Shown: positions 23,071 to 33,398 of the stretch, piece by piece
How positions within the stretch are numbered: the stretch's first letter is position 1
How the letters are laid out: each line of letters opens with the position of its first letter
Source: Saccopteryx bilineata
Lineage: Eukaryota > Chordata > Mammalia > Chiroptera > Emballonuridae
NCBI RefSeq assembly: GCF_036850765.1
Contig: NC_089494.1
Span: 54,639,809-54,703,808 of the forward strand
DNA: 64,000 nucleotides
Direction of reading: 5' to 3'
Notes under the pieces: generated by a model
Database searches by the model: none
Told to the model about the DNA's origin: nothing
Seen by the model: only the letters and a program-made list of their open reading frames with translations
Program-made: the position numbers and the translations under genes

Positions 23071-23778
23071 TGTTGGGCATATAAAATGTATTATGCTCAC
23101 TTTGTTAAAGATGACACTGCCCACGTGGAGGCCGTTGCCCAGGTGATATTAATGTGTGTCTCTGTGGGCTGTGGGCAGGCAGGATCCTTGTAGCTTGGGG
23201 CTTGGTTTTAGGATTAAGCCTTTCCCACCCGTTTTGATGTGGGGTGGTACAATCCCATCATGCCCCAGATAAGTGACTTTGTATTAGAAACTTCCCTATT
23301 TTGTATATTGGATTAAAGGTTATGAATCTATACTATAAAATGGGGCAGAACAGGAGCTTGTTCTCTTGGTTCCTGAGATTATCATTAGAAGAGAGAGCAG
23401 AGAGGAGAGGAGAGAAAGGCCACGTGGAGGCGGCCAGGAGAAGCAGCCAAGATGGCGGAGTGTTGAGTGAGAAGCCAGTTTGTGCAGAGTTTGTGCAGGG
23501 AGAAGGAAGGAGATGGGGAACAGAGGTGAATAATTCTGGTGAGCTAGAAACCTTTGATTCTAGGAAACTCGGATAAGTCAGTAGCCTTGTGAGCACTGAA
23601 TGTGAGTGGATTTTGGAGCCCAGTGTGTGTTTTTACTTGCCCGCCGGGTGCTAGCTAGGATTAAAGATGATGGGCCATCAGTTTTTGGCTCCGTTGTTTC
23701 TTTGCCGACTGTCCAAATCCAATGCGAACCTGCATGGGCCAGGCTGCTGTGATAGTGGCCCTGGCCACTGGCTACACA
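23071..23778 (+). mobile_element. solo LTR, ERV family A, complete
   Basis: Starts TGTTGGGCATATAAAATG and ends CACTGGCTACACA, with perfect 5-bp duplication GTGTC (23066-23070 and 23779-23783). At 708 bp it is the best reference copy in the window. It includes AAGCAGCCAAGATGGCGGAG, a GGATTAAAGATG poly(A)-type signal and a CTTGCCCGCCGGGTGC block. Confidence 0.94.
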
Positions 23779-23783
23779 GTGTC

Positions 23784-24437
23784 CAAGTCACAGAGTAAAT
23801 ATATCAATGGTCACATTTACCATCAATTCTCAGACATAATGATCAACTGTGAATGCAAAAGGGAAAAATGTCCCTTATAAGACCTATGATTATAGGTATT
23901 CATAAATGTCACCTAGTCACTCTTGAATTCTGGTTGCCACTGTGATGAGAAAGGCTCAGTCTGAAGGTGAATAATTTTTATAAATTTGAGTTTAATTCAT
24001 TCATTCAGTTTTGAATTTTGAGAAGAGGAAAACATGTTTCTTTTCCCAGTGGCATTTTTATACTCAAATAAGTCCAAAGTAACTATGCTGTCAACCGCTC
24101 AAGTAATTAAAAAAGGGCATGATTTTGAAAATGCATACATTTAAATACACATGGCTATTTTATAACATGTCTGTAAATATTTTGGTTTTTCACATGTGAC
24201 CTTTGTGGTTTGATTTAGTTTTGTCTTCCCTTAAAAGCTTACCTATCTTTAAGCTATGATAACAATTAAAAATTAAATTGGCCTTATTAGAGAGGTTATT
24301 TACTTGTGTTGCAGATTGAAACAGAAATAATTCAGGCTGTATTTACAAAGTAGTTTGCTTCTGTAAACCTCAATGCTTTATAAAACATTATCTAGTGATA
24401 AGTTTGGAATTATTGTGTTGACTGCATAGAAAGTCAC
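23784..24437. other. no recognised feature
   Basis: AT-rich unique sequence. Confidence 0.45.
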
Positions 24438-24731
24438 TACGAGGGTCCTCAAGTCACAACAATCTCGACATATGATGTTTTGAGTTTACAACACTCCCAT
24501 AAAAACTAAAAAATCAAGACATGCGTGTTTTAGCTTATGCTGTTAGTGTCATACTTAAGGACTATGTGGGCAAACTAGTTTGCTTTCACGTGGTGGAAGA
24601 ACACGCAGTAACATGGAATATGAGTGAGGGAGTTGGCGTCCCCCAGTACGCTTACCTATGCCATTTTGAACTGTTAAAAGAGCAAGTGTTTCATTTGTGT
24701 TGTTTTGTTTGGTGACATTTTGGCTCTTATC

Positions 24732-25345
24732 ATGGCTCCTAAATGAAAGTCAGAGTCTTCAGATGGTAGTGCTTTGAAGAAGAGGAAAGCTATCATGATG
24801 GATGTCACAGAGCTACTGGCATCACATGGAGAGGTGCTGTCTGCTGAGGACCTCATTCAGCTGGAGAAGCAGATGACTAAAGAGGAAGAGATAGAAGCCC
24901 TGATCCCAAGAGATTTACTACCAATTGTTTGGCAGAAGGTTTTCTTATGGTAGGGGATGGGTTGGCAAAATTTCAGGTTGAGAATCCCAGTGATGACAGA
25001 TTCAGTGAGGTCTAAAGAGCTGTTACAGGTGCCTTGCAATGCTATAGACAGATTTTAGAAGAGAAGAAGTCATCAACCTTCTAGACTAGCCTGGAACAAT
25101 TTTTTTAAGAAGATAGAGAAGCCTGTAACAAATCCTGTATCCTCTACATCAGCTGCTTCTCTACTTTAAAAACTTGTATTACAGGTAGAATCGTCTCCAG
25201 TATCTCCTGCATGTTCCTTAGGCAATCCTGATTCTGACCCAGTAGCTCCAGCACCTTCTGTAGGTTCTCCTGCCTCTCCAGCTTCCTCCTCCCAACAGGT
25301 CACTCTCTCCTACCTTGCAATGCCCCTTCCAGTGTGCAAGCCAAC
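24732..25345 (+). pseudogene. Tigger transposase remnant, N- and C-terminal ends fused
   Basis: Opens with a MAPK-KSESSDGSALKKRKAI segment (stop at the fifth codon), typical of the Tigger N-terminus. It then jumps directly to the C-terminal region: VTELLASHGEVLSAEDLIQL, GLAKFQVENPSDDRF, VTGALQCYRQILEEKKSS and QFFKKIEKPV, followed by a Ser/Pro-rich tail. The DNA-binding and DDD catalytic core between them is missing, so the copy could never have been autonomous. Frameshifts and stops are present (for example near 24950 and 25015). Family assignment comes from known TIGD1-like proteins. Confidence 0.8.
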
Positions 25346-25464
25346 CACAGGAATAAAGGTAAGGAATTTTTATATACTCACTTTTTGTCATTTTTTTCTG
25401 TTACTAGAGTATACTATATTTACATCCTTTTCCTGTAGCTTAGTTGTGTTTTTATGTTCTAGAT

Positions 25465-25984
25465 CAGGGGTCCCCAAACATTTTACACGGGGTCCAGTTC
25501 ACTGTCCCTCAGACTGTTGGAGGGCCAGACTATAAAAAAAACTATGAACAAATCCCCATGCATACTGCACATATCGTATTTTAAAGTAAAAAAACAAAAT
25601 GGGAACAAATACAATATTTAAAATAAAGAACAAGTAAATTTAAATCAACAAACTGACCAGTATTTCAATGCGAACTATAGGCCTGCTTTTGGCTAATGAG
25701 ATGGTCAATTACTGGTTCCATATTTGTCACTGCTAGCCATAACAAGTGATATGATGCGCTTCCAGAGCCGTGACGCGTGCGTCACTGGAAGTAGTACTGT
25801 ACATGAGCGACGCTGCGCTTTGCGGTGCAGCCACATACGGTACTCCAGGAGCACTGTGCTCCTGACCACCAATGAAAGAGGTGCCCCTTACTCTCACTGA
25901 CCACCAATGAAAGAGGTGCCCCTTCTGGAAGTACGGCGGGGGCGGGATAAATGGCCTCAGGGGGCTGTAGTATGGGGACCCCTG
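25465..25984. mobile_element. non-autonomous hAT element, 520 bp
   Basis: Ends CAGGGGTCCCCAAACATTTT and (right) TATGGGGACCCCTG are inverted repeats. A perfect 8-bp duplication TTCTAGAT flanks it (25457-25464 and 25985-25992), the hallmark of hAT. It has no coding capacity. It carries a near-perfect tandem duplication of CTGACCACCAATGAAAGAGG at about 25863-25924, and a CpG-rich middle at 25765-25830. Confidence 0.95.
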
Positions 25985-26119
25985 TTCTAGATTATGATTT
26001 TACAACTGTGTTAGGATAGGTATTGACTTAGGCTAGGGTGTGTTTCAACTTACACTAAAATTCAGGTTACATCACTGTCATAGGAACAGAACTGTGTTGT
26101 AACCTAAGGACCCCGTGTA

Positions 26120-27279
26120 TGTGCTTCTGTGACTTGAATGTGTACACAGATTGCCTGGGACCATGTTAATATGCAGATTCTGATTTAGAAGATTTGGAGT
26201 AAGACCTAAGGTTTACCATTTCAAATATACAAATAATACTAAAGCTGCCATTCAGCAGGCAATATTTTCATTAAATATTTTCCTTTACAAATTGTGTTTG
26301 ATTCATTTAGAATGTTTACCATTAGAATAGCTAATTGTTTCATCCTTTTATATTCCTTTGTACATAAAAAGAACTGTACATATGTAATTTCTTTAGAAAT
26401 TCGTAAGAAATGCTCACCCAAAAGGTGGATTTCTTGGGGTTCTTTTTGTCTGCCTTTGATAGAGAAAGAGAACCTTGTTTATTTTAAGTTAAACTCTTGC
26501 AACAAATTTTGCTGCATTTACAAAATGTGCTGATGTGAAAATCTATAAAATAGCCACAGATCCAAAAGATATCTTCAGATCTGACCAACAATAACATTTT
26601 TGGCAACACATGGAAGAACAGGAAGCGGTAATGAGTGTTTTTTTCGCCCAAAAAGCAACCATAAACTATATTTCATATTATTAGAACAAAATAAATCAAT
26701 ATGAGCTAGCAAAACAAAAACAAAACAAAAAACACCATTAAAATGCTACTAAAAGCCATGAATTGAAAAATGATGCAAACTAAGAGAGAAATAATACAAT
26801 CAGGACACAACAGACAGTTGATAAGCAGAATACTTTATAAGGAAAGAGTACAATATATGTTTATTTAATTTCATTCTAAATTAGAACAGAATTTCAAGAG
26901 CTAAACTTTCATATTTGACAGCAACAAAAATTACCATTTTTTAAAAATAGTACATCTTCTACTACAGATGTATTAATTTTCCTCTTTTTAGCTTTGTTAA
27001 AAGCTAGTGCTGACACTAAAATACTTTAAAAAACCACTACTGTCTTTTTTCTTATTTTGTCCCATATTAATGACTCTTTTGAAAGAGGGGGAAAATGGTA
27101 CATGATTGACTAGACATATTAATATGAGTCAAAAAAAGAACATAAGTGAGGTTTCAGATATTTAAATGTTTTTCAAAACATCAGTTCATACACATTGAAA
27201 CCATCAAAAACTCTAAATTTTTATATATCAAGAACATAATTTGATTAAATGGGCTCAAAAAATGTTTCAAAATACAATC
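26120..27279. other. no recognised feature
   Basis: Strongly AT-rich unique sequence with short frames only. Confidence 0.45.
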
Positions 27280-27296
27280 AAGAATAGTGTATTTTG

Positions 27297-27503
27297 GCCT
27301 GACCTGTGGTGGCGCAGTGGATAAAGTGTCGACCTGGAAATGCTGAGGTCGCCGGTTAGAAACCCTGGGCTTGCCTGGTCAAGGCACATATGGGAGTTGA
27401 TGCTTCCAGCTCCTCCCCCCTTCTCTCTCTCCTCTCTCTCCCTCTCTGTCTCTCTCTCCTCTCTAAAAATGAATAAATAAAATTAAAAAAAAAACTATAA
27501 AAA
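27297..27503 (+). mobile_element. tRNA-derived SINE (S1)
   Basis: Full copy: GCCTGACCTGTGGTGGCGCA, AGTGGATAAAGTGTCGACCTGG, B box GGTTAGAAACC, CAAGGCACATATGGGAGTTG, a CT tract and an A-rich tail. Flanked by AAGAATAGTGTATTT duplications (about 27280-27295 and 27504-27519). Low divergence suggests it is fairly young. Confidence 0.95.
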
Positions 27504-27519
27504 AAGAATAGTGTATTTG

Positions 27520-28545
27520 TATCCACACACAGGATTAAATGACTTTAAATGAACTGACTCCTATATTAAAGTGGAAAATGTATTCACTCAAACATTTATA
27601 GAGCATTCCCCAAAACCCAAAATATTGATCAGCATCACAACCCCTTTTTTCTGTAGATATTTTAATTTATTGTATACATATTAGGCTAAGTCAAAAAAGA
27701 ATAGAATGGCTACTCTATAGAACATGAAAAAACAATAAATAGAAGATAGGTGCTATTAAACAAATGGAATATATAAACATAAACAAGACTATGTATGTGA
27801 CTTGCAACCACATTTATATTATACATAGTTTTAAAATTATCTAATCTTTTTCAATGACCAATTACTTATTTGAAACCATAGTTGGTAGAGCATGTATGCC
27901 ATTTAAGTATTAGTTCCAATATAAAAAACAATTTTGTTGGTGGTGCTTATATGTGTGGGGAGACAAGAACTATTTACAGTATATTACTATCAGTTTCAAA
28001 CCCCCTTTTGATATCAGAAAGTAATCTTTCTTTATTTGCTATGTGGTCAAAGGCAAAAAACAAAAATTCCTAATCCATAAAGTTGTACAACTCCCATTTT
28101 GAAGCACAGACTCCCCCAGAGAAGTAGAAAGGATAAATGTCTTTTACATTTGTTACTAATATCTGAAGTACTCATGTTCTTATGAGAAAATCATATCTTA
28201 TAGTGATACATTTCACTACTTTCAGAATGGAACTTTAAATTTTAATAGCTGACAGCAGAATTGCTTTACAGTTCAACATTTTCAAGTTCATATAATTCAC
28301 TCATACCTACAGAAATAGACATTGACCCATATGATGTTAAATATATTCTCAAGATTCTAATAAAAAACTACATGGTTTACTTATAATTTAAATAAGAAGG
28401 AAAATATTTGCTAAACTTTCCTTTTATGTGTGTAATTAATCAATTTATTAAATGTCATTATAAGGTTTGAATGATATAAATAAAGGACAAAATATAGTTC
28501 CTGAGACACAGTGAGGTCTTAAACTTAACAATAAATGACCATAGT
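27520..28545. other. AT-rich sequence, candidate 3'UTR if the minus-strand frames at 28546-28978 are real
   Basis: No repeat is recognised. On the minus strand it lies just downstream of the stop of the 28546 frame and includes AATAAA-like motifs, but AT-rich DNA has these by chance. Confidence 0.35.
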
Positions 28546-28978
28546 TTAAGACACCGCCCTTTCAGTTACCTCCTGTATCACCGGTTTGTCGGCCGGCTCG
28601 TAGAACCATTCGTTCTCTGATCCAGAGCTTTCACTCAAAGGGCCATGGGTCACATTTGGCTTATAAATATGTGTGGACTGAAGAGTATTTTTGGCTTGGA
28701 TTGGTTTCTGCAATTGGTATTGTGATGGCCTTTGATGAGGTCTGAGCTTTTCCACCTCACTCTGCTTTACACTCTGCATGATTATTTAATATTCCATCAA
28801 ATCCACTCTTCTTTCTTACATATTTGATCTCATCTCTAAACTCTAAACCATAAGCCAGTGTCAAAGGAAAACCCTCGAATAAGATAGCATCCACTGCAAC
28901 ATCTTCACATGCAAGGGAAACTATCTTTTTCTTTTCCCTTACACCTGCGCTGGTAAGTACCCTTTCACTTCCGGCCAC
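28546..28978 (-). pseudogene. unrecognised coding-like segment with a frameshift (retrocopy or exon)
   Basis: Two minus-strand frames overlap. 28757-28978 encodes 73 residues (with REKKKIVSLACEDVAVDAI, FEGFPLTLAYGLEFRDEIKY and KKSGFDGILNNH). 28546-28779 encodes 77 residues (SEVEKLRPHQRPSQYQLQ, then VTHGPLSESSGSENEWFYEP and a stop). Composition is protein-like, with charged, Ser-rich and aromatic patches, and CpG sites persist near the end, unlike the AT-rich surroundings. The frames join at about 28757-28779 with a one-register shift, as in a decayed retrocopy. I do not recognise the protein. No poly(A) tail is clear on the 3' side, so a terminal exon with an error or unrecognised splice is possible. 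Confidence 0.4.
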
Positions 28979-30665
28979 AGCAAGCAGATATTTGAAAGGC
29001 TAGGGAATACTCAGCATACACCAGCTTGGCAGTGTTTCAGCAACTCTTGTGACTCTTGAACATCCTGGGAAACTGTAGGCTGATCTGTATGCTGCTCAGC
29101 TTGATGTCTGAGTCTTCTCTGCAACATTATCTTGCCATTGAAAGAAAATGCAGGGCCTTCCCTATTCCCTCATCCCCATCCTCTCTACTCCTTAGACAAT
29201 GGAATTTCCCATTAGAAAAAACAGAGTATAGTACGGGAAAGGGAAAATCAATTTTTGTTCTCCATCTTCTGTCCACTAGAATACAAAGCTTTGCTCCTCC
29301 TCTCGGGAAAATGCAAGGCTGGCTGGCAGTCAGTATGACAGAAGGAGAGCAGTGCAGCGGAAAATTGGATAACAGGATAAAAATCTATGGGGCCACAGGA
29401 ATCCCATCAAAAATAGCTCCTCCTGTCAAAACCCAGACAAGTGACAAGGAGAAATATAGAATGTTATTTATATTTAAATATTTCTAATGATATCATAATT
29501 ATGCTTCAGCCTCAGTTAAGCAGCCATTTTCCTGTGAGCCACCATTCTGCAAAACAAATGTTGTTATGTTGGAGAAAATCTACATAAGAATCAAACAGCT
29601 TCAATAAGACATCCAGGAAAATCCTATGAACTCCTCAAATAGCTATTTCTAAAGGTCAGAGAACAAAAAAAATTTTTTCAAGATAATTTTTCTTGGGAGT
29701 ACAATAGTCAAGTTTAATAAAAATGGATTATTCCCAGCTCCTTGGCCATGGGAAAACAAAGCTACCTAGCAAGTAGCTGATATATAAATTTCACTTAAAA
29801 TTAAGACTGTATTTTGGGAAATGTTCTAGTTTCTTTTTTCACAATGTGTCAAATTGAGTTATTCTATAGTTAAACTACAGAATAAGTTCAATAAACTAAC
29901 ATTTAAATTACTGAAAAATGTAAATTTTCTTGTTTTAAAGCTTGGAAAAAAGTATTAATGTAGATGTTCTAAATCAATATGTTTTATAACTACTTCTATT
30001 ATTAAAACCTGACATTTTGGAATACTTCCTTAAAAGAATACATTGTATGTGGTTCAGAAGATTTTAGCACCATTACAGAGGACAACACATAAATATACAC
30101 TCTATATAGAATCCAATTCATATTATACTTCCATAGAACTTTAATTCTAAGATTCCTAAGCACTCATTGGTCATCTTAATACATATACGCTTGTCTTCTT
30201 TTTTAGAGGGATAGCTATACATAATACATAAACATACATCAAACCTGCGCAACAAAAGCAAAGTGAAGGAGAGTCAGCATACAAACTCATTAATTTATAT
30301 AAAAACAAGATCTTTATTGCCCGTTATACACACTATTCCACACCAAGTGCCGGGAGAAAAAGCAGATATAAAGGGGTATTCAGTCATAATAATGTACCAA
30401 CTAAAACTTATGTTCAGGGTGCTACAGACAGAGTGCTAAGGATCCTCCATTTATGTCATTTCTCTTCTAAACTTGTCAGCATGCTGTCATGGCTCCCAAC
30501 TTCCTGAACAAATTTAACTTTCTTCTGCTGCCAACTTCTATTCTGTTCTAGAAGGCTCCCTCACTCTGGCTCATAGGCACTGTTCTCATTCCCTAACTTC
30601 TCTTGTGTAGGCTGTTTTTCTGCCTGGCTTACCTTGATCTCTCCCTCTCTTCCCAAAGCCCAACA
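28979..30665. other. no recognised feature
   Basis: Unique sequence. A 143-codon plus frame at 29056-29487 has no recognised motif and its composition is not convincing. Confidence 0.4.
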
Positions 30666-30673
30666 CTTTAAGG

Positions 30674-31036
30674 CAGGGGTCCCCAAACTTTTTACACAGG
30701 GGGCCAGTTCACTGTCCCTCAGACCGTTGGAGAGCCAGACTATAAAAAAAACTATGAACAAATCCCTATGCACACTGCACATATCTTATTTTAAAGTAAA
30801 AAAACAAAACGGGAACAAATACAATATTTAAAATAAAGAACAAGTAAATTTAAATCAACAAACTGACCAGTATTTCAATGGGAACTATGGGCTGCTTTTG
30901 GCTAATGAGATGGTCAATGTGCTCCTCTCACTGACCACCAATGAAAGAGGTGCCTCTTCCGGAAGTGCGGCGGGGGCTGGATAAATGGCCTCAGGGGGCC
31001 GCATGTGGCCCTCGGGCTGTAGTTTGGGGACCCCTG
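30674..31036. mobile_element. non-autonomous hAT element, 363 bp
   Basis: Same family as 25465-25984. Starts CAGGGGTCCCCAAACTTTTT and ends GTAGTTTGGGGACCCCTG. A perfect 8-bp duplication CTTTAAGG flanks it (30666-30673 and 31037-31044). It lacks about 150 bp of the middle present in the longer copy, and has one copy of the CTGACCACCAATGAAAGAGG unit instead of two. Confidence 0.96.
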
Positions 31037-31139
31037 CTTTAAGGTCTACCTAAAAGATCACTTCACCTTGAAGCATTTTTTGACTAATCCAAATGATAGT
31101 TTACGTTGTGAAAGTGTTCTAAGTTTTTAAAAATATATG

Positions 31140-31280
31140 ACCTTAGTTAGTTGTCACAATTCCATTAGGAAGTAATACTTAATTTTAGAGATGCAAAGAG
31201 CCCAGAGCAGTAAAATGACTTGTCTCCAAATATAGCATAAAATTAGCAGAGTCCATATCCCTGCGCCATCTGTCTGATGC
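31140..31280 (-). mobile_element. MIR SINE fragment
   Basis: Reverse MIR core: ATTTTAGAGATGCAAAGAGC, CAGTAAAATGACTTGTCTCC and AAAATTAGCAGAGTCCA. Confidence 0.65.
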
Positions 31281-31949
31281 AAGGCTTTTGTTGTTAGATA
31301 GTTACTGTTATTTTGTGCCCTTTCTAATACCTTTTTTTCTCTGAATGCATGTTCTAGGCAGTACCATAAGTCTCAGTATTTAATAATTCTCATGTTAATA
31401 TATACTACTCTGGGCTCTTCAGTTAGGCTAGAGATGTGTAAAAGTTTATTTATCCCCCATTCTAGTCTAATACCATTTAACTTGTTGATGGACTGAATCT
31501 AGTAAATCTACAGCATTTTAATACATTTGAGAGAAAGTTATGCTTCTCAGATAATTGCTCTATTGCCATTGGTTTGGGTAATTTGTAGTTCTATTAGCCC
31601 TATGTGACTACTTGTCTTCTCATACACTATAAAATGTGAAGATACAAATGACCATTATCATTTTCATGCAACAGGTCTTTATTGAGTGGCAATTATGTGA
31701 CAGCATTTTGCCAGGTATATGCGGAAAAATACTAAGGTTTAAGACAATCTCTGCTCTTAAGAACCTTATTATCTTGCTGAAGAGAGTTTTTTCCTGCATT
31801 AAATTATTATATAAAATATGTTCAAGTATATTTTACATTGTATTATATATGCATGCAAATACACAAAACATGAGTTTATATATAAAATGTGCCTTCAGTA
31901 CAGTGCCTAGCATACAGTAAGAACTGAAAAAATACTATATCCATCTAGT
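31281..31949. other. unique sequence, possible old repeat near 31670-31780
   Basis: TCTTTATTGAGTGGCAATTATGTGAC and TCTGCTCTTAAGAACC resemble an ancient mammalian repeat. A 94-codon frame at 31636-31920 spans it and is not convincing. Confidence 0.35.
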
Positions 31950-31969
31950 AATAGTAAGTAGAGGATAAT

Positions 31970-32382
31970 ACACCTGCACAGGTTGTGGCACAGTGTACCT
32001 GGGATGCTGAACACCCAGATTCAACACCCCAGGATCTGCCTTGAGTCTAGGCTCACCCAGCTTGAGCACAGGGACAAGGACTTAAGCATAGGATCATAGA
32101 CATGACCCCTTGGTCACTGGCTTGAGCCCAAAGGTCACTAGTTTGAAGCCTAGGGTCGCTGGCTTGAGTCCAAGATTGCTGGTTTGAGCTCAAGGTTGCT
32201 GGCTTAAGCAAGGGGTCACTGGCTTGGCTGAAGCCCCCTGGTCAGGGAACATATGAGAAGCAGCAATCAATGAACAACTAAGAGTGCCGCAACTATGAGT
32301 TGATTCTTCTCATCTCTCTCCCTTCCTGTCTTTTGTCTCTGTGTGTCTCTGTCTCTCTCTCTCTAATAATAATAATAATAAT
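31970..32382 (+). mobile_element. tRNA-derived SINE (S2) with internal tandem expansion
   Basis: Head CACAGGTTGTGGCACAGTG, then at 32100-32225 about five to six diverged copies of a unit near GGTCACTGGCTTGAGCCCAA, more than the one or two in other copies. It continues GGGAACATATGAGAAGCAGC, TTGATTCTTCTCATCTCTC and a CT/AAT tail. Flanked by about 20-bp duplications AATAGTAARTAGAGRATAAT (31950-31969 and 32383-32402). Confidence 0.9.
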
Positions 32383-32625
32383 AATAGTAAATAGAGAATA
32401 ATGAGCAAAATTAATCTGTCATTAATCATAATAAATGGTTCTCATTTATTACCATCGATACCATTCAAAAAATATTTAGTGTTTCTATTATTCTGTGTCT
32501 TTCCAGAATTTACCATCTGGCAAAGTCAATGCTGAGAAAGAGTTGTGGAAAGCATAGACTTATTTCTTACGGGGCTTTCTCCTGAAAAATGTCTTTGAAC
32601 TAAATTCTTGTGTGAACTCACTCTT

Positions 32626-32997
32626 TTTTTTTTTTTTAAAGATCAGCATTTTATTTATTTATTTTTTTACAGAGACAAAGAGAGAGTCAGAGAGAGGGAT
32701 AGACAGGGACACACAGACAGGAAGAGAGAGATGAGAAGCAGTCAATCATCAGTTTCTCATTGTACATTGCGACACCTTAGTTGTTCATTGATTGCTTTCT
32801 CATATGTGCCTTGACTGTGGGCCTTCAGCAGACCGAATAACCCCTTGCTAGAGCCAGCGACCTTGGGTCCAAGCTGGTGAGCTCTTTGCTCAAACCAGAA
32901 TAGCCCATACTCAAGCTGGCGACCTCAGGGTCTTGAACCTGGGTCTTCGGCATCCCAGTCCAATGCTCTATCCACTGTGCCACCACCTGGTCAGGCA
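32626..32997 (-). mobile_element. tRNA-derived SINE (S2)
   Basis: Minus strand: GCCTGACCAGGTGGTGGCAC, AGTGGATAGAGCATTGGACTGG, AAGGTCGCTGGCTCTAGCAA, AAGGCACATATGAGAAAGC and GCATTTTTATTT-type tail. An 8-bp duplication TCACTCTT flanks it (32618-32625 and 32998-33005). Confidence 0.93.
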
Positions 32998-33007
32998 TCA
33001 CTCTTAT

Positions 33008-33398
33008 CTTTTTCTTTTTCTTTTTTAATTGAGAGGAGGGAAGATATTTAGACCCCTGCATGAGCCCTTACTGGGATCCACCCAGCAACCCCCATCTTGG
33101 GCTGATGCTCAGTCCATCTGGGGCAAATGCTCTCAACTGAGCTATTTTTAGCACCTGAGGTGGAAGCTCCATAGAGCCATCCTCAGCACCTAGGCCACCG
33201 TGCTTGACTCAATCAGGCCATGGCTGCAAGATGGGAAGAGAGAGAAAGAAAGAGAGAAAGAGAGAAAGAGGGAAGTGGGAGAGAGAGGGGTGGAAAAGCA
33301 GATAGTTGCTTCTCCTGTGTGCCCTGACCAGGAATCAAACTCGGGACTTCTACATGCAGGTTAAGTGCTCTACCACTGAGCACACTGGCCATGGCCAC
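33008..33398 (-). mobile_element. tRNA-derived SINE (S3)
   Basis: Directly follows the S2 copy, in the same orientation. Minus strand: GGCCATGGCCAGTGTGCTCA head, B-box region GAGTTTGATTCCTGG, CACAGGAGAAGCAACTATCTGC, a long CT tract (33235-33295), then GGTGGATCCCAGTAAGGGC and a tail. Confidence 0.9.

Larger units (their letters stand above)
24440..26117 (+). mobile_element. Tigger-like (pogo/Tc1-mariner) element, internally deleted, with hAT insert
   Basis: Imperfect terminal inverted repeats: the left end reads CGAGGGTCCTCAAGTCACAA and the reverse complement of the right end reads CACGGGGTCCTTAGGTTACA. TA dinucleotides flank both ends (24438-24439, 26118-26119), the target choice of this superfamily. 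A remnant transposase (24732-25345) lies inside. A 520-bp hAT element (25465-25984) sits in the 3' part. A related, shorter copy is at 51272-51835. Confidence 0.82.

Noticed and set aside
18999..23778. A full provirus bounded by two LTRs
   Set aside because: Each LTR has its own target duplication or differs in orientation, and no gag, pol or env motifs lie between them.
28979..29487. 143-codon plus frame as a possible gene
   Set aside because: No motif, no supporting splice or promoter signal, and unremarkable composition.
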